Below, piece after piece: positions 1-8,977 of a stretch of DNA of 64,000 nt. Within the stretch, counting starts at the first letter, position 1. The number at the start of each line of letters is the position of its first letter. Origin of the DNA: JANXUR01 sp038229415. GTDB taxonomy: Bacteria > Acidobacteriota > Terriglobia > Terriglobales > Acidobacteriaceae. Under the pieces are notes generated by a model. That model worked only from the letters and a program-made list of their open reading frames with translations, had not been told where the DNA came from and made no database searches. Made by a program: the position numbers and the translations under genes. The stretch lies in contig JBBROM010000010.1 of assembly GCA_038229415.1 (NCBI GenBank), forward strand, positions 62,001 through 126,000, written 5' to 3'.

Positions 1-69
1 ACTAGCGCAGAGCGGTGGCAAGTTCATCTTTACCAACCAGCCACTGCGCTAGCTTTCAACGGAACATCG

Positions 70-103
70 CGACTTACCCGACTCTCTTGGTTCGGGTAAG
101 TCG
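70..103 (-). terminator. Hairpin after the M13 peptidase gene
   Basis: A perfect 12-bp inverted repeat (70-81 pairs with 92-103, loop of 10) begins 6 bases beyond the stop codon of the leftward peptidase gene. Its position suits a transcription terminator. No strong T tract follows on the minus strand, so it may only protect the 3' end. Confidence 0.45.
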
Positions 104-108
104 AGGAA

Positions 109-2145
109 CTACCAGACGCGACAGCGCTCCTTGGGAGCCATGGCCGTACCTGAAGCGCAGTGAAAAGCCTGCTGGAACTGCGGCATGTTTACCAGCACCC
201 CGTTAGCGCGATACTGCTCCGGCGAGTGCGGATCGGTAGTCGCGCGCGTGCGCTTCTCTTCTTCGCGTTCGTTGGTACACCAGCTCTGAGCATAGCCGAC
301 GAAGAAACGCTGCTCCGGCGTAAATCCTTCGGCGGAGTCGAGGTGCTTGTCTTTGCTGGCATCCTGCCAAGCAACATAAGCAAGGATGAGCCCACCTAAG
401 TCAGCCACATCTTCCCCTAGGGTCAACTTACCGTTGATCTTGATGTCATCCACGATGGTGTATCCCGAGTACTGCGTAGAGATACACGCGGCACGCTTCT
501 CAAACTCCTTGCCGTCCTCAGGCGTCCACCACTCTTTCAGGTTGCCTTCGGCGTCGAAGCGGCGACCCTGGTCGTCGAAGCCGTGAGTAAGTTCATGTCC
601 GATAGTGCCGCCGGTGTTGCCGTAGTTCGGCGCGTCGTCTTCGGCGGGGTCAAACAGCGGCGGCTGCAAAATTCCCGCCGGAAAGTTGATATCGTTCATC
701 TGCGGGTTGTAATAGGCGTTGACGGTGGGCGGCGTCATGCCCCACTCGCCACGATCCAGCGGCTGGCCAATCTTGCGCAGTTGGCGCTGGAACTCGAACT
801 GGCTGGCCCGCTGCGAGTTTCCCGCAAAGTCGCCGCGCGTCACTTCCACGGCCGAGTAATCGCGCCACTTATCGGGATAGCCGATCTTATTCGCCACCGA
901 TTGCAGCTTCTCCAATGCGCGCTTCTTGGTGGCGTCGGACATCCAGTCGAGCGTGGTGATGTCCTGCTGCATGGCGTTCTCGATGCCATGCACCATAGTT
1001 ACTACGCGAGCTTTTTGCTCCGGCGCGAAGTATTTTTCGGCATAAGCCTGACCCAAGGCTTCGCCCAGGTTGTTATCCACTGAACGGACGCAACGCTTCC
1101 AGCGTGGTTGTAACTGCTGCGCGCCGCGCAATACCTTGCCATAGAACTCGAAACTTTCATTGACGAACGCGGAAGAAAGCTCGTTCGACTCCTCATGCGC
1201 CAGGTGCCAGCGCAGATAAGTCTTCCAGTTAGCCAGCGGCTCCTTCTGTAACTGGAGGCTAAGCGTCTTGAAGAAGTTGGGGGCGTCCACATTGAGCGAA
1301 CGGGCTGTATCCACACCAAGCGTCTTGAAATAGACATCCCAGCGGATAGCCGGGGCCAAGGCTGTAAGTTGTGCAACTGTCATCTTGTGGTAGGTGTTAT
1401 CGGGGTCGCGGCGCTCCACGCGCGTTTGCGAGCCGTTGGCCAGCGCGGTTTCAATGCGCAGAACAGTGGCCGCATTCTTCTTCGCAACCGGAGGCTTGTC
1501 GCCCAGCAGTGCAAAGGTGCGGGTTACGTGCTTCACGTAGGCTTCGCGCGTTTCCAGTGACTTCTTGTCCGTCTTCAGGTAGAAATCGCGGTCGGGCATT
1601 CCCAGTCCGCCCTGGTCGGCGTCGGCGATGGTTTCGGTTGAGTTCTTGGCGTCCTGCGTAGAGCCAAAGTTGAATAGCATTCCGCTACCGACACGCTGAT
1701 GCAGGTCGGCGACAAGCGCCGTAATTTCCGCCTTCGACCTCAGCTTGGCGATTCGGTCGAGGTCGGGCTTGATCGGTGCCGCGCCCTTCTCTTCCGCCGC
1801 CTTCTCGTCCATGCAGGCGGCATAGTAGTCGCCAGCCTTCTGCTGGTGCGGCGTGCGATTCGGATTCGGCTGGGCGATGTCTTCCAAAATCGCGCGCAGC
1901 CGGTCGCGGGTTTCGTCACTCACCTTGGAGTAGGCGCTCCAGTTGCTCTGGTCGGCGGGAATGGGATTGGCCTTCATCCAGCCGCCACAACTGAAAGTGT
2001 AAAAGTCGGTGCAAGGGTTAACGGTGCGATCCAGCGAGGTGACGTCGAGGACGGGCTTGGGCTTTTCGGACTGGGCAAAAGCCGCCAGAACGAGCAGACT
2101 GCATAAGATGGCGCAAGAAACAAACCACGAAATTCTTCGGAACAT
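109..2145 (-). CDS. M13 family zinc metallopeptidase (neprilysin/PepO-like), secreted
   Basis: A 678-aa endopeptidase of the neprilysin family that should cleave small peptides outside the cytoplasm. The first 25 residues form a signal peptide (MFRRISWF, then a hydrophobic stretch ending near AFAQ). The zinc motif HELTH lies at about residues 517-521. The third zinc ligand and supporting Asp are in GEDVAD at about 577-582. The substrate-binding NAYYN motif precedes the zinc site, and the protein ends in the family's typical CRVW. Length is normal for M13, so the gene is complete. An AGGAG ribosome site lies just upstream of the ATG. It stands alone and is convergent with nothing in the window. 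Its substrate cannot be told from sequence. Confidence 0.95.
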   Translation of the reverse strand: MFRRISWFVSCAILCSLLVLAAFAQSEKPKPVLDVTSLDRTVNPCTDFYTFSCGGWMKANPIPADQSNWSAYSKVSDETRDRLRAILEDIAQPNPNRTPHQQKAGDYYAACMDEKAAEEKGAAPIKPDLDRIAKLRSKAEITALVADLHQRVGSGMLFNFGSTQDAKNSTETIADADQGGLGMPDRDFYLKTDKKSLETREAYVKHVTRTFALLGDKPPVAKKNAATVLRIETALANGSQTRVERRDPDNTYHKMTVAQLTALAPAIRWDVYFKTLGVDTARSLNVDAPNFFKTLSLQLQKEPLANWKTYLRWHLAHEESNELSSAFVNESFEFYGKVLRGAQQLQPRWKRCVRSVDNNLGEALGQAYAEKYFAPEQKARVVTMVHGIENAMQQDITTLDWMSDATKKRALEKLQSVANKIGYPDKWRDYSAVEVTRGDFAGNSQRASQFEFQRQLRKIGQPLDRGEWGMTPPTVNAYYNPQMNDINFPAGILQPPLFDPAEDDAPNYGNTGGTIGHELTHGFDDQGRRFDAEGNLKEWWTPEDGKEFEKRAACISTQYSGYTIVDDIKINGKLTLGEDVADLGGLILAYVAWQDASKDKHLDSAEGFTPEQRFFVGYAQSWCTNEREEEKRTRATTDPHSPEQYRANGVLVNMPQFQQAFHCASGTAMAPKERCRVW

Positions 2146-2310
2146 TGTGGCACTCCTGAAACAGCGGTAAAGAGAATGTGGGGAGAGCTTGTATCGGTTC
2201 CACTTGCCTGATTTTTATTTGACCCGGCGCGCCGGGGTCAACCCCTCGCATTCTAGAGCAGTCGAAGGCATTTCCCAAACGCCAGTGGGCTGCTGGGGTA
2301 CTAGAATGGC

Positions 2311-2493
2311 GTGGTGCCCGAAGAAGACGAATCCCGGAACGTTGCCGCTCGGGGCTCCCGGCTGCCGCGTTTTCTATTGTTGCCAACGCCGCTTTCCCGC
2401 AAGGAAACGGCGGGGCTACTGCTGATCGGCTTCGCGATTCTGGCCTACCTGCTGATCCGCTATGGGCGGTTTGTGGATTGGGGCATCTGGTAG
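2311..2493 (+). CDS. Small single-pass membrane protein upstream of miaA (hypothetical)
   Basis: A possible 60-aa protein starting at GTG. The N-terminal half is polar and Arg/Pro-rich. The C-terminal half holds one convincing membrane helix (about residues 33-50, rich in Leu, Ile and Ala) followed by a short basic/aromatic tail ending WGIW. It ends four bases before the miaA start, which suggests translational coupling. I do not recognise a named family. The start is uncertain because there is no strong ribosome site. The membrane helix and tight spacing to miaA are the reasons for listing it. Confidence 0.45.
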   Translation: MVPEEDESRNVAARGSRLPRFLLLPTPLSRKETAGLLLIGFAILAYLLIRYGRFVDWGIW

Positions 2494-2497
2494 CCGA

Positions 2498-3481
2498 ATG
2501 ACAGATTCGGACTCCATGAAACCCTCGGAAACAGGAACGCTTGATCCTCTGCTGGTCGTCCTGTTGGGGCCGACTGGAAGTGGCAAAACGGCGCTCTCGC
2601 TGGCTCTGGCCGAGAGATTTGGCGGGGAGATCGTCAACTGTGACTCGATTGCCCTGTATCGGGGATTCGACATCGGCGCAGCCAAGCCCACACCAGAAGA
2701 GATGACTCGCGCGGCGCATCATCTGTTCAGCGTTGCCGATCCTCGTCACGAGGTGACGGCGGGCGAGTACGCGCGGCAGGCGCGGGCCGCACTGCATGAT
2801 ATTCGAGAGCGTAGTAGATTGCCCATTGTGGCGGGCGGGACTGGCCTCTATCTGCGGGCGCTGCTGCAGGGGTTGTTTCCGGGGCCGGAGCGATCCGAAG
2901 AACTGCGTGAGCGCCTGCGCCTCCGCGCCGATGACGAACGTCGCGGCCCGGCTTACCTGCATCGCCTCTTGCTGCGGCTCGACCCAGCAGCAGCAGGCAA
3001 CATCCATGCTAACGATGTGCCCAAGGTGATTCGCGCCATCGAAGTGAGCTTGGCAGCACGACGGCCGATGACCGAGCAGTGGCAACAAGGCCGCGACGCG
3101 CTGACCGGCTTTCGCATCCTGCGCATCGGTCTCAACCCTGAGCGGGCACTGTTGTATCAGCGCATTGAGGAACGCTGCCAGCGCATGTTTGCCGCAGGGC
3201 TGGTCGAGGAAGCCGCCCGCCTCCTCGGCGAATATGGCAAGGCAATTCGTCCGTTGGGGGCGCTGGGCTACAAACAGGCGGCTGCGGTATTGCGTGGGGA
3301 GATGAGCCGCGACGAGGCTCTACGGGCCACGCAGCAGGGCCATCGCAACTATGCCAAGCGGCAGATGACGTGGTTCCGCCGGGAACCCGATGTGCTTTGG
3401 CTGCAAGGGTTTGGCGATGATCCGGGAATACAGTCGGAGGCTGCGGCTCTGGTGCGCGAAGCGCTGCCGCGCTTCTGCTAG
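2498..3481 (+). CDS. miaA: tRNA dimethylallyltransferase MiaA
   Basis: Transfers a dimethylallyl group from DMAPP to N6 of A37 in tRNAs that read UNN codons, improving decoding. The protein is 327 aa. It has the P-loop GPTGSGKT near the N-terminus, then the acceptor/substrate segment CDSIALYRGFDIGAAKP, the GGTGLYLRALL segment, and the C-terminal LGYKQA and KRQMTWFRR motifs that bind tRNA. I chose the ATG at 2498 because it follows directly after the stop of the upstream small ORF and leaves a usual N-terminus. An in-frame ATG at 2462 would add 12 residues overlapping that ORF. Complete and of family length. Confidence 0.95.
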   Translation: MTDSDSMKPSETGTLDPLLVVLLGPTGSGKTALSLALAERFGGEIVNCDSIALYRGFDIGAAKPTPEEMTRAAHHLFSVADPRHEVTAGEYARQARAALHDIRERSRLPIVAGGTGLYLRALLQGLFPGPERSEELRERLRLRADDERRGPAYLHRLLLRLDPAAAGNIHANDVPKVIRAIEVSLAARRPMTEQWQQGRDALTGFRILRIGLNPERALLYQRIEERCQRMFAAGLVEEAARLLGEYGKAIRPLGALGYKQAAAVLRGEMSRDEALRATQQGHRNYAKRQMTWFRREPDVLWLQGFGDDPGIQSEAAALVREALPRFC

Positions 3482-3572
3482 TTGGGCAACCGGTCGTATC
3501 TCCCGCAATCCTCAAAATCGAGCGAAGCCTCGGGCGGACTGACGAATCAGGCCGCCCGCAACCGTTTCAGTG

Positions 3573-4820
3573 CTACGGCGTGATGGAAAAGATGGCGCCG
3601 TAAAGGTTGTTGGTGCCGCCGCCGTATGTGGTGCCATATAAAACGCCGTTGGCATCCTCTACCATAGGGCCGAGGGAATGCCCGCCCACTGAGGGGAATA
3701 CCGCATCCGTCCAAGCGCCGCCAGCAACCGCCGGAGGCACCAGCTTGAACGCGCCTCCGTAAAAAAACGACGTTCCATAAAAAATGCTCGTCTTTTGGTC
3801 AAGAAAAAGCGACGGATAGTACCCGCCGCCGTTGCTCCCGTCAAAGGCCCCCAGAGGCGATTCGGTCCAGGACCCTCCCGCAATCGCGGGCGGCGAAAGC
3901 CGGAAGAATGTGCCATAACCAAGCGCTCCACAAGCCGTCGCCGTGCCGTAGAGTTTTCCGCCCTTGTCCAATATCAAATTCCCTTGCGGATAGCATCCCG
4001 GTTTCCCGAAATCGAAGGAGTACAGAATAGAGTTAGTCCACACTCCGCCGGATACGGGGGGAGAGAGCTTGAATACCGTTCCTAAATTGTTGGTTCCTCC
4101 GAATATCGCCGCCCCATACAAAGCGCCAGCTGAATCAAGAGTTAAGGGCCCGTAAGGCATATTCGAGTCGCCGCCCGCACCGAAGGAATAGAGCGTGGTC
4201 TCGCTAAAGCCGCTGCCTGCGGGCGCAACTTTGAACGCGGCACCGTAACCCAGAGCACCCCCGCCGAAGGTAATGCCATAAACGGCACCCTTCGAGTCAA
4301 TCACCAGCCCGCCATAGGGTAGGATGCCTTCGGCAGTGCTAAAGGCATGCATGACCCGCTTGGACCAGGCACCACCAGCGACGGCAGGAGGTTTCAGCTT
4401 AAAGACCGTCCCGCAGCCACAGGACTGGCCTCCGCGTTGGGTTTCTCCGTACAGATTTCCACCCTTATCCAGCACCATTGTGTACGAGGGGTTTTGGCCG
4501 TCGCTGCCGCCCGCAAAGCTCCAAATCACGGTCTCGACCCAGGCACCGCCCGCAGTTGCAGGCGGCGACAACTCGAAGACCGTTCCGTTGTTGGAAAGGC
4601 CTCCGTGCTGCGTGGTTCCGTAGAAATTGCCCTTGCTGTCGGCGACGAGGCCCCCGAATGGATCCGCTCCGTCTGGAGTGCCGGTAAAGCTATAGAGCGT
4701 ATTCACAGTTTGCGCGGACGCCGTACCAGCGAACGCGGTCACGAATCCAAACACGACGGCCAAGAGCACAAGCGCCGATGGCACATTACGAAGGGTAGAA
4801 CAGCAGGGCTTCATCATCAC
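3573..4820 (-). CDS. GloVer-type tandem-repeat secreted protein
   Basis: A 415-aa exported protein with a clear signal peptide (hydrophobic core around residues 13-33, Ala-rich cleavage region ending ASAQ). The rest is made of about seven repeats of roughly 45-55 residues. Each carries variants of LYSF, G-LYG-T--GG, and GTVFKLSPP followed by a Pro/Ala/Gly-rich linker (AGGAW). This is the choice-of-anchor tandem repeat (GloVer) architecture seen in Acidobacteriota, probably a beta-propeller-like surface or secreted protein. Function is unknown. A second member lies at 18368-19534, but the two are not adjacent and look like dispersed family members. Confidence 0.8.
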   Translation of the reverse strand: MMMKPCCSTLRNVPSALVLLAVVFGFVTAFAGTASAQTVNTLYSFTGTPDGADPFGGLVADSKGNFYGTTQHGGLSNNGTVFELSPPATAGGAWVETVIWSFAGGSDGQNPSYTMVLDKGGNLYGETQRGGQSCGCGTVFKLKPPAVAGGAWSKRVMHAFSTAEGILPYGGLVIDSKGAVYGITFGGGALGYGAAFKVAPAGSGFSETTLYSFGAGGDSNMPYGPLTLDSAGALYGAAIFGGTNNLGTVFKLSPPVSGGVWTNSILYSFDFGKPGCYPQGNLILDKGGKLYGTATACGALGYGTFFRLSPPAIAGGSWTESPLGAFDGSNGGGYYPSLFLDQKTSIFYGTSFFYGGAFKLVPPAVAGGAWTDAVFPSVGGHSLGPMVEDANGVLYGTTYGGGTNNLYGAIFSITP

Positions 4821-5022
4821 ATCACCTCATACAAATCAGCCGCGCACTTTCCTGGGGGATGGAGCGCGCATGGCAAAAGTCTATCCGAACTCGACGGATG
4901 GCGTCGAACATTGTGTCGAGCATGGGGTCAAGTAGTGGGTCGAGAATGGATTCGCGCGGAACCGGGAGGGCCTCGGTTTCGTATACTCAGGTGGGAACGG
5001 CGATGTTACAGGAGGAATCCTT

Positions 5023-5691
5023 ATGAGCGTGATGAGTATTTTTGCTGGACGAGGCGCGGTGGTGGTCGTGTTGGGCGGGGTGCTGGGGATTCTTCCCGCC
5101 TGCTCGATGAATGTGAAGGATCAGGCTGGGACCGATAAGAAGCAGGTGGATATTGACAGCCCCGTGGGCAAGCTCCACGTGGATGACGCCAACAAGAAGG
5201 TGACCATTGATTCGCCGATAGGCAGCATGCACGTGGATGCGGGCGAGGTGAATCAGGATTACGGTGTGCCGCTGTATCCCGGAGCGACGCCGCGCAAGGG
5301 CGACTCCGATGGCGACAAGCACCGGGCCAACGTAAACATGGATACTCCGTGGTTTGGCCTGAAGGTAGTGGCTGGCGAGTTCGAAACGAGTGATGCCCCG
5401 CCGAAAGTGCTGGCGTTTTATCGCGACTCCTTGAAGAAGTATGGCAAGGTGCTGGAGTGCGAAGGTGGCGCGGATAACAGTGTCAATATGAAAAAAGGTG
5501 CCGACCATAAGGACGAACAGGACGGGCCACTGACCTGCGACCGTCCGGCAACGGCGAACAGCACCCATATCGAGTTGAAGGTGGGCACGCAGCACAATCA
5601 ACATGTAGTGGGCGTTGAGCCTCTCGGGAACGGTTCCCGCTTCGGTATGGCTTACGTGCGGGTTCACGGTGGCAAAGGCGATTCGATCTAG
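5023..5691 (+). CDS. Putative lipoprotein with a short internal duplication
   Basis: A 222-aa protein preceded by a strong ribosome site (AGGAGG, 7 bases before ATG). A hydrophobic N-terminal segment ends at LPAC, near residue 27, which fits a lipobox-like signal for lipid attachment. The mature part starts with two near copies of an 11-residue unit (IDSPVGKLHVD, then IDSPIGSMHVD) within about 30 residues. A globular region follows with no family I recognise. The C-terminal half has a conserved-looking YPGA motif (LYPGATPRKGD) and a segment on yet another predicted fold (VLAFYRDSLKKYGKV), which resembles the small domain seen in many acidobacterial periplasmic proteins of unknown role. It is followed 41 bases later by a small hydrophobic ORF, possibly in one transcript. 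Confidence 0.7.
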   Translation: MSVMSIFAGRGAVVVVLGGVLGILPACSMNVKDQAGTDKKQVDIDSPVGKLHVDDANKKVTIDSPIGSMHVDAGEVNQDYGVPLYPGATPRKGDSDGDKHRANVNMDTPWFGLKVVAGEFETSDAPPKVLAFYRDSLKKYGKVLECEGGADNSVNMKKGADHKDEQDGPLTCDRPATANSTHIELKVGTQHNQHVVGVEPLGNGSRFGMAYVRVHGGKGDSI

Positions 5692-5732
5692 CTGGCAGTT
5701 GGGCAGAAACTTTTGGAATACGGAGGCGCAAT

Positions 5733-5888
5733 ATGATTAAGGCTCTTGGAATGGCAGTCCCCAGTCCGTGGTTGTGGGTGTTGACCGGGGTCGTAACCCT
5801 GCAAGTTGCGCGCGTCGTCGTGCCGATTGTGGTGCAAGAGGTAGTGCCCGTGGTGGTGCGGACGGTGCTGGATGTATTGAGCCGCTGA
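5733..5888 (+). CDS. 51-aa hydrophobic small protein
   Basis: A short ORF with a good GGAGG ribosome site 6 bases before its ATG, directly downstream of the lipoprotein gene. The product is very rich in Val, Leu and Ile (VVVPIVV and VVPVVV stretches) and is probably a membrane peptide or an amphipathic helix. It has few charges and ends DVLSR. No known family is evident. The ribosome site and the tight placement support it as a real gene. Homologues at this locus would settle it. Confidence 0.5.
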   Translation: MIKALGMAVPSPWLWVLTGVVTLQVARVVVPIVVQEVVPVVVRTVLDVLSR

Positions 5889-5990
5889 GCGCAGCGCAGG
5901 CTTGACTCCGAGCCCGCTACGGACGGAGGCGGTTTTCATGGGGCAGCCACGCGGGACTCCTGTTTCCTTGCGACAATCCACCTGCGCTTC

Positions 5991-6020
5991 TTGCTCCCAA
6001 CAGCCCGGTACGCGTATCAT
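5991..6020 (+). promoter_or_regulatory. Candidate promoter for pyrRBC
   Basis: TTGCTC at 5991-5996 and TATCAT at 6015-6020 are 18 bases apart, a fair match to a housekeeping sigma-70 promoter. Transcription would begin near 6027, leaving a leader of about 30 bases before pyrR. That is too short for a classical PyrR attenuator, and I see no terminator/antiterminator pair between this site and pyrR. Confidence 0.35.
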
Positions 6021-6056
6021 CCGACGTTGGCCCTGTTACCTCTTGGGCTGCCCGCC

Positions 6057-6605
6057 ATGACTGAGCTTCGCGAAAAAACGCAACTGATGTCTGCCTCCGA
6101 GATTGAGCGGACGGTGGTGCGACTGGTGCATGAAATCGTCGCGAAACACGATGATCTGTCCGACTTTGTGCTGGTGGGCATCCGCCGCCGGGGTGTTCCT
6201 CTGGCCGAACGATTGGCAGCGTTACTTGAGCGTCAAACCCGGGTTAAAGTTCCGGTCGGAATGCTCGACATCACGCTCTATCGCGACGATCTTTCGGTGA
6301 TGGAGACGCAGCCCATCGTCCACAAGGGCAAACTCGGAGTCTCCATTGCAGGCAAGGACGTCCTGCTGGTGGATGACGTTTTGTATACGGGACGCACCAC
6401 CCGCGCCGCGCTGGATGCACTGTTCGAGCTGGGTCGTCCCCGGCGTGTGCAACTGTGCGTGCTGATTGATCGCGGACATCGCGAGTTGCCCATTGAGGCT
6501 GCCTACGCGGGCCGGGTGGTGGAAACACTCGCGAATGAGATTGTGGAAGTGAAGCTGCTGGAAGTAGATGGCGATGACCGCGTAATGCTGGTGGAGCAAG
6601 CCTGA
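6057..6605 (+). CDS. pyrR: Bifunctional pyr operon regulator / uracil phosphoribosyltransferase PyrR
   Basis: A 182-aa type I phosphoribosyltransferase. It binds UMP/PRPP and in many bacteria regulates pyrimidine operons by binding mRNA. It also makes UMP from uracil. The PRPP motif VLLVDDVLYTGRT lies near the middle. The flanking GIRRRGVPLAERL and DITLYRDD segments are typical of PyrR. I chose the ATG of MTELREKTQ (6057) rather than a longer reading frame starting at 5991, because family members begin close to the KTQLMSASEIERT segment. It heads a pyrR-pyrB-pyrC operon (32 bases to pyrB). Whether it attenuates is unclear, since no leader terminator was found. Confidence 0.93.
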   Translation: MTELREKTQLMSASEIERTVVRLVHEIVAKHDDLSDFVLVGIRRRGVPLAERLAALLERQTRVKVPVGMLDITLYRDDLSVMETQPIVHKGKLGVSIAGKDVLLVDDVLYTGRTTRAALDALFELGRPRRVQLCVLIDRGHRELPIEAAYAGRVVETLANEIVEVKLLEVDGDDRVMLVEQA

Positions 6606-6637
6606 CGCGACCTGATACTGAGGAATTTTCCATCCGA

Positions 6638-7639
6638 ATGAAGATACCGACTACGACGGCGACTACGACGGCACACCGCGGCTCGCTGCTGGGCATTGAG
6701 TCGCTGGAAACACCGGAGATCGAAGGCATTCTCCGTCTGGCCCGCAAGCTAAATGTGAACCGTCCGCAGCCCTTGCTGCGGAATCGCCGTATCGCGCTGC
6801 TGTTTTACGAGACTTCTACGCGCACGCGTACCTCGTTTGAATTCGCGGCAAAGGCGCTCGGCGCGACTACAACTCTGGTGCAGACCGCTGGCTCCAGCAT
6901 CGAAAAAGGCGAGTCGTTGCTCGATACCGGCTACACCTTGCGCGCGCTGGGTGCGGATGCGATTGTCATCCGGCATCCCAGTTCGGGCGCGCCTTCTCAT
7001 CTCGCCAAACATCTCGATATTCCTGTGATCAATGCGGGCGATGGCATGCATGAGCATCCATCGCAAGCGTTGCTGGATGCGTACACCATTCTGCAACACA
7101 AGAAGACGCTGCAGGGTTTGCGTGTAGCGATCATTGGCGATATCTTGCATAGCCGGGTGGCACGCTCTTCCATTCATCTGCTCAGCAAGTTTGGCGCGCA
7201 CGTAACCTTGTGCGGCCCGCCGGAGTTTGTACCCGAAGTTGCGGTGACACTGACCAAGGGCTTGCGCATCACCCGCAACATGGAGGAAGCCCTGCACGGC
7301 GCGGACGTGGTGATGCTGCTGCGGGTGCAGAAAGAACGCCTCTCAGGATTGCAGCTTCGCGAATCGGACTACGTGGATCGCTACCAAATGACGGCGGAGA
7401 AACTGCGCCTGGCCAAGCGTGACGCGCTGTTGATGCATCCCGGCCCGATTATTCGCGGCATGGAACTGACGGGCGAAGTGGCCGACGGCCCACAGTCGCT
7501 GATTCTGCAAGAAGTGGCCAACGGAGTGCCGGTGCGCATGGCGATTCTGGTGCGGGCGCTGGGCAAGACTGCGGCCTCGCGAAAATCGCGAGCTGCGACG
7601 AAGGTTAAATCCGCGAGCGGACGCGCGAAATCAAGATGA
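6638..7639 (+). CDS. pyrB: Aspartate carbamoyltransferase catalytic subunit
   Basis: Condenses carbamoyl phosphate and aspartate to carbamoyl aspartate, the committed step of pyrimidine synthesis. The 333-aa protein shows the carbamoyl-phosphate motif STRTRTSFE, HPSQALLDAYT, GDILHSRVARS, the LRVQKER loop and MHPGPIIRG. The N-terminus carries a Thr-rich tract from a 12-bp DNA tandem repeat (6650-6673). The C-terminus has an extra basic tail of about 25 residues (Lys, Arg, Ser, Ala) beyond the usual end. The stop overlaps the pyrC start by four bases (ATGA), so the two are translationally coupled. No pyrI regulatory-chain gene is nearby. Confidence 0.95.
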   Translation: MKIPTTTATTTAHRGSLLGIESLETPEIEGILRLARKLNVNRPQPLLRNRRIALLFYETSTRTRTSFEFAAKALGATTTLVQTAGSSIEKGESLLDTGYTLRALGADAIVIRHPSSGAPSHLAKHLDIPVINAGDGMHEHPSQALLDAYTILQHKKTLQGLRVAIIGDILHSRVARSSIHLLSKFGAHVTLCGPPEFVPEVAVTLTKGLRITRNMEEALHGADVVMLLRVQKERLSGLQLRESDYVDRYQMTAEKLRLAKRDALLMHPGPIIRGMELTGEVADGPQSLILQEVANGVPVRMAILVRALGKTAASRKSRAATKVKSASGRAKSR

Positions 7640-8967
7640 TGACGAACGGAAAGAATGAAATTCGCAACGGCGCGCATCATGCGCCCAGCCTGCTAATCCA
7701 CGGTGGGCGGCTGATTGACCCCGCGCAGCGAATGGACGCCGACATGGACATCCTGCTGCGCAACGGCGTAGTCGCGGAGATCGCAGCGCCAGGCACAATC
7801 AAGGGCACGTCGGAAGAAAAATTCGCCGCGCGCGGACTGATTGTTGCGCCAGGATTTATTGACCTACACGTCCACTTCCGCGAACCGGGGCAGGCGCACA
7901 AGGAGACGATTGCCAGTGGTTCCGCCGCCGCTGCGGCGGGTGGATTCACCAGCGTTTGCGTGATGCCCAACACGAATCCGGTGAATGACAATCCGGAGAC
8001 GACGGAATGGATGCAGCAGCCGGAACGCGGCTCTATCGTGAACCTGTTTGTGATTGCCGCTGCCACGAAAAAAAGTGAAGGCCGCGACCTGACGGACTTC
8101 CGCGAACTGCAACGCGCCGGTGCGATTGCCGTTACGGACGACGGCAAGCCGATTCTGGAAGACTCGGTGATGCGAGCCGTGTTGCAGCGCGCAGCCGAGT
8201 GTGACCTGGTGGTGATTCAGCATGCGGAAGACACGCGCATCACTGCGGGTTGTCCTATGAACACTGGGCCCACGGCGTTTCGCTTGGGCTTGCGGGGATG
8301 GCCCGCTTCTGCCGAGACTTCCGTCGTGGAGCGCGACATTTATCTTTCGCAGGCCACGCGTGGCAGGCTGCATGTCGCGCATCTTTCGGCGGGCAGCGCG
8401 CTGGAAGCGGTGCGCCGCGCCAAGCGCAATCGCGTGCCGGTGACGTGCGAAGTTACGCCGCATCACTTTACGCTGCTCGATGAAGGTGTTGGTGATTACG
8501 ACTCCAACTACAAGATGAATCCGCCGCTGCGCGGCGCGGAAGATCGTGCGGCGCTGATCGCGGGCCTCGCCGACGGCACTGTGGATGCGATTGCCACTGA
8601 CCACGCTCCGCACGCGGCCCATGAAAAGGCGATGGAGTTTGACCGCGCTCCCTTCGGCATCACTGGCCTGGAAACCGCGCTGCCATTGGCCATCACGCAA
8701 CTGCATCGCGCTGGGCCAAAACTTTCGCTGAACCGCATTGTGGATCTGTTTACCAGCGGCCCTGCTCGCGTGGTGGGCTGGCAGACCCGCGGGACGCTAC
8801 CCAAAGGTGCCTTCGGCGATATCACCATCTTCGATCCGAAAAAGCGCTGGACGTATGACGCTGCGAAGTCGGTGAGTAAGTCGAAGAACTCTCCGTTCGA
8901 CGGCTGTCAGTTCACCGGGAAAGTGGTGGCGACGGTGGTGAAGGGAAAGATTGTGTACGGCGGCTAG
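7636..8967 (+). CDS. pyrC: Dihydroorotase, class I
   Basis: A zinc amidohydrolase that cyclises carbamoyl aspartate to dihydroorotate, the step after PyrB. The 443-aa protein has the metal motif DLHVHFREPG, the downstream GGFTSVCVMPNTNP segment, the histidines of the QHAED and EVTPHHF regions, and ATDHAPH with the catalytic Asp. Length and motifs fit the long class I type that often associates with aspartate carbamoyltransferase. Its ATG overlaps the end of pyrB. It is the last gene of the operon and is followed after 10 bases by a convergent beta-propeller gene. Confidence 0.95.
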   Translation: MMTNGKNEIRNGAHHAPSLLIHGGRLIDPAQRMDADMDILLRNGVVAEIAAPGTIKGTSEEKFAARGLIVAPGFIDLHVHFREPGQAHKETIASGSAAAAAGGFTSVCVMPNTNPVNDNPETTEWMQQPERGSIVNLFVIAAATKKSEGRDLTDFRELQRAGAIAVTDDGKPILEDSVMRAVLQRAAECDLVVIQHAEDTRITAGCPMNTGPTAFRLGLRGWPASAETSVVERDIYLSQATRGRLHVAHLSAGSALEAVRRAKRNRVPVTCEVTPHHFTLLDEGVGDYDSNYKMNPPLRGAEDRAALIAGLADGTVDAIATDHAPHAAHEKAMEFDRAPFGITGLETALPLAITQLHRAGPKLSLNRIVDLFTSGPARVVGWQTRGTLPKGAFGDITIFDPKKRWTYDAAKSVSKSKNSPFDGCQFTGKVVATVVKGKIVYGG

Positions 8968-8977
8968 CCGCTTTACC

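Noticed and set aside
1..60. Possible tRNA fragment at the left edge
   Set aside because: There is a 9-bp inverted repeat (2-10 with 44-52) but no T loop or anticodon arm, so I do not call a tRNA.
2018..3088. A long minus-strand ORF opposite miaA
   Set aside because: It is the mirror of miaA in a GC-rich genome; composition is rich in Arg, Ser, Pro and His, with no motif.
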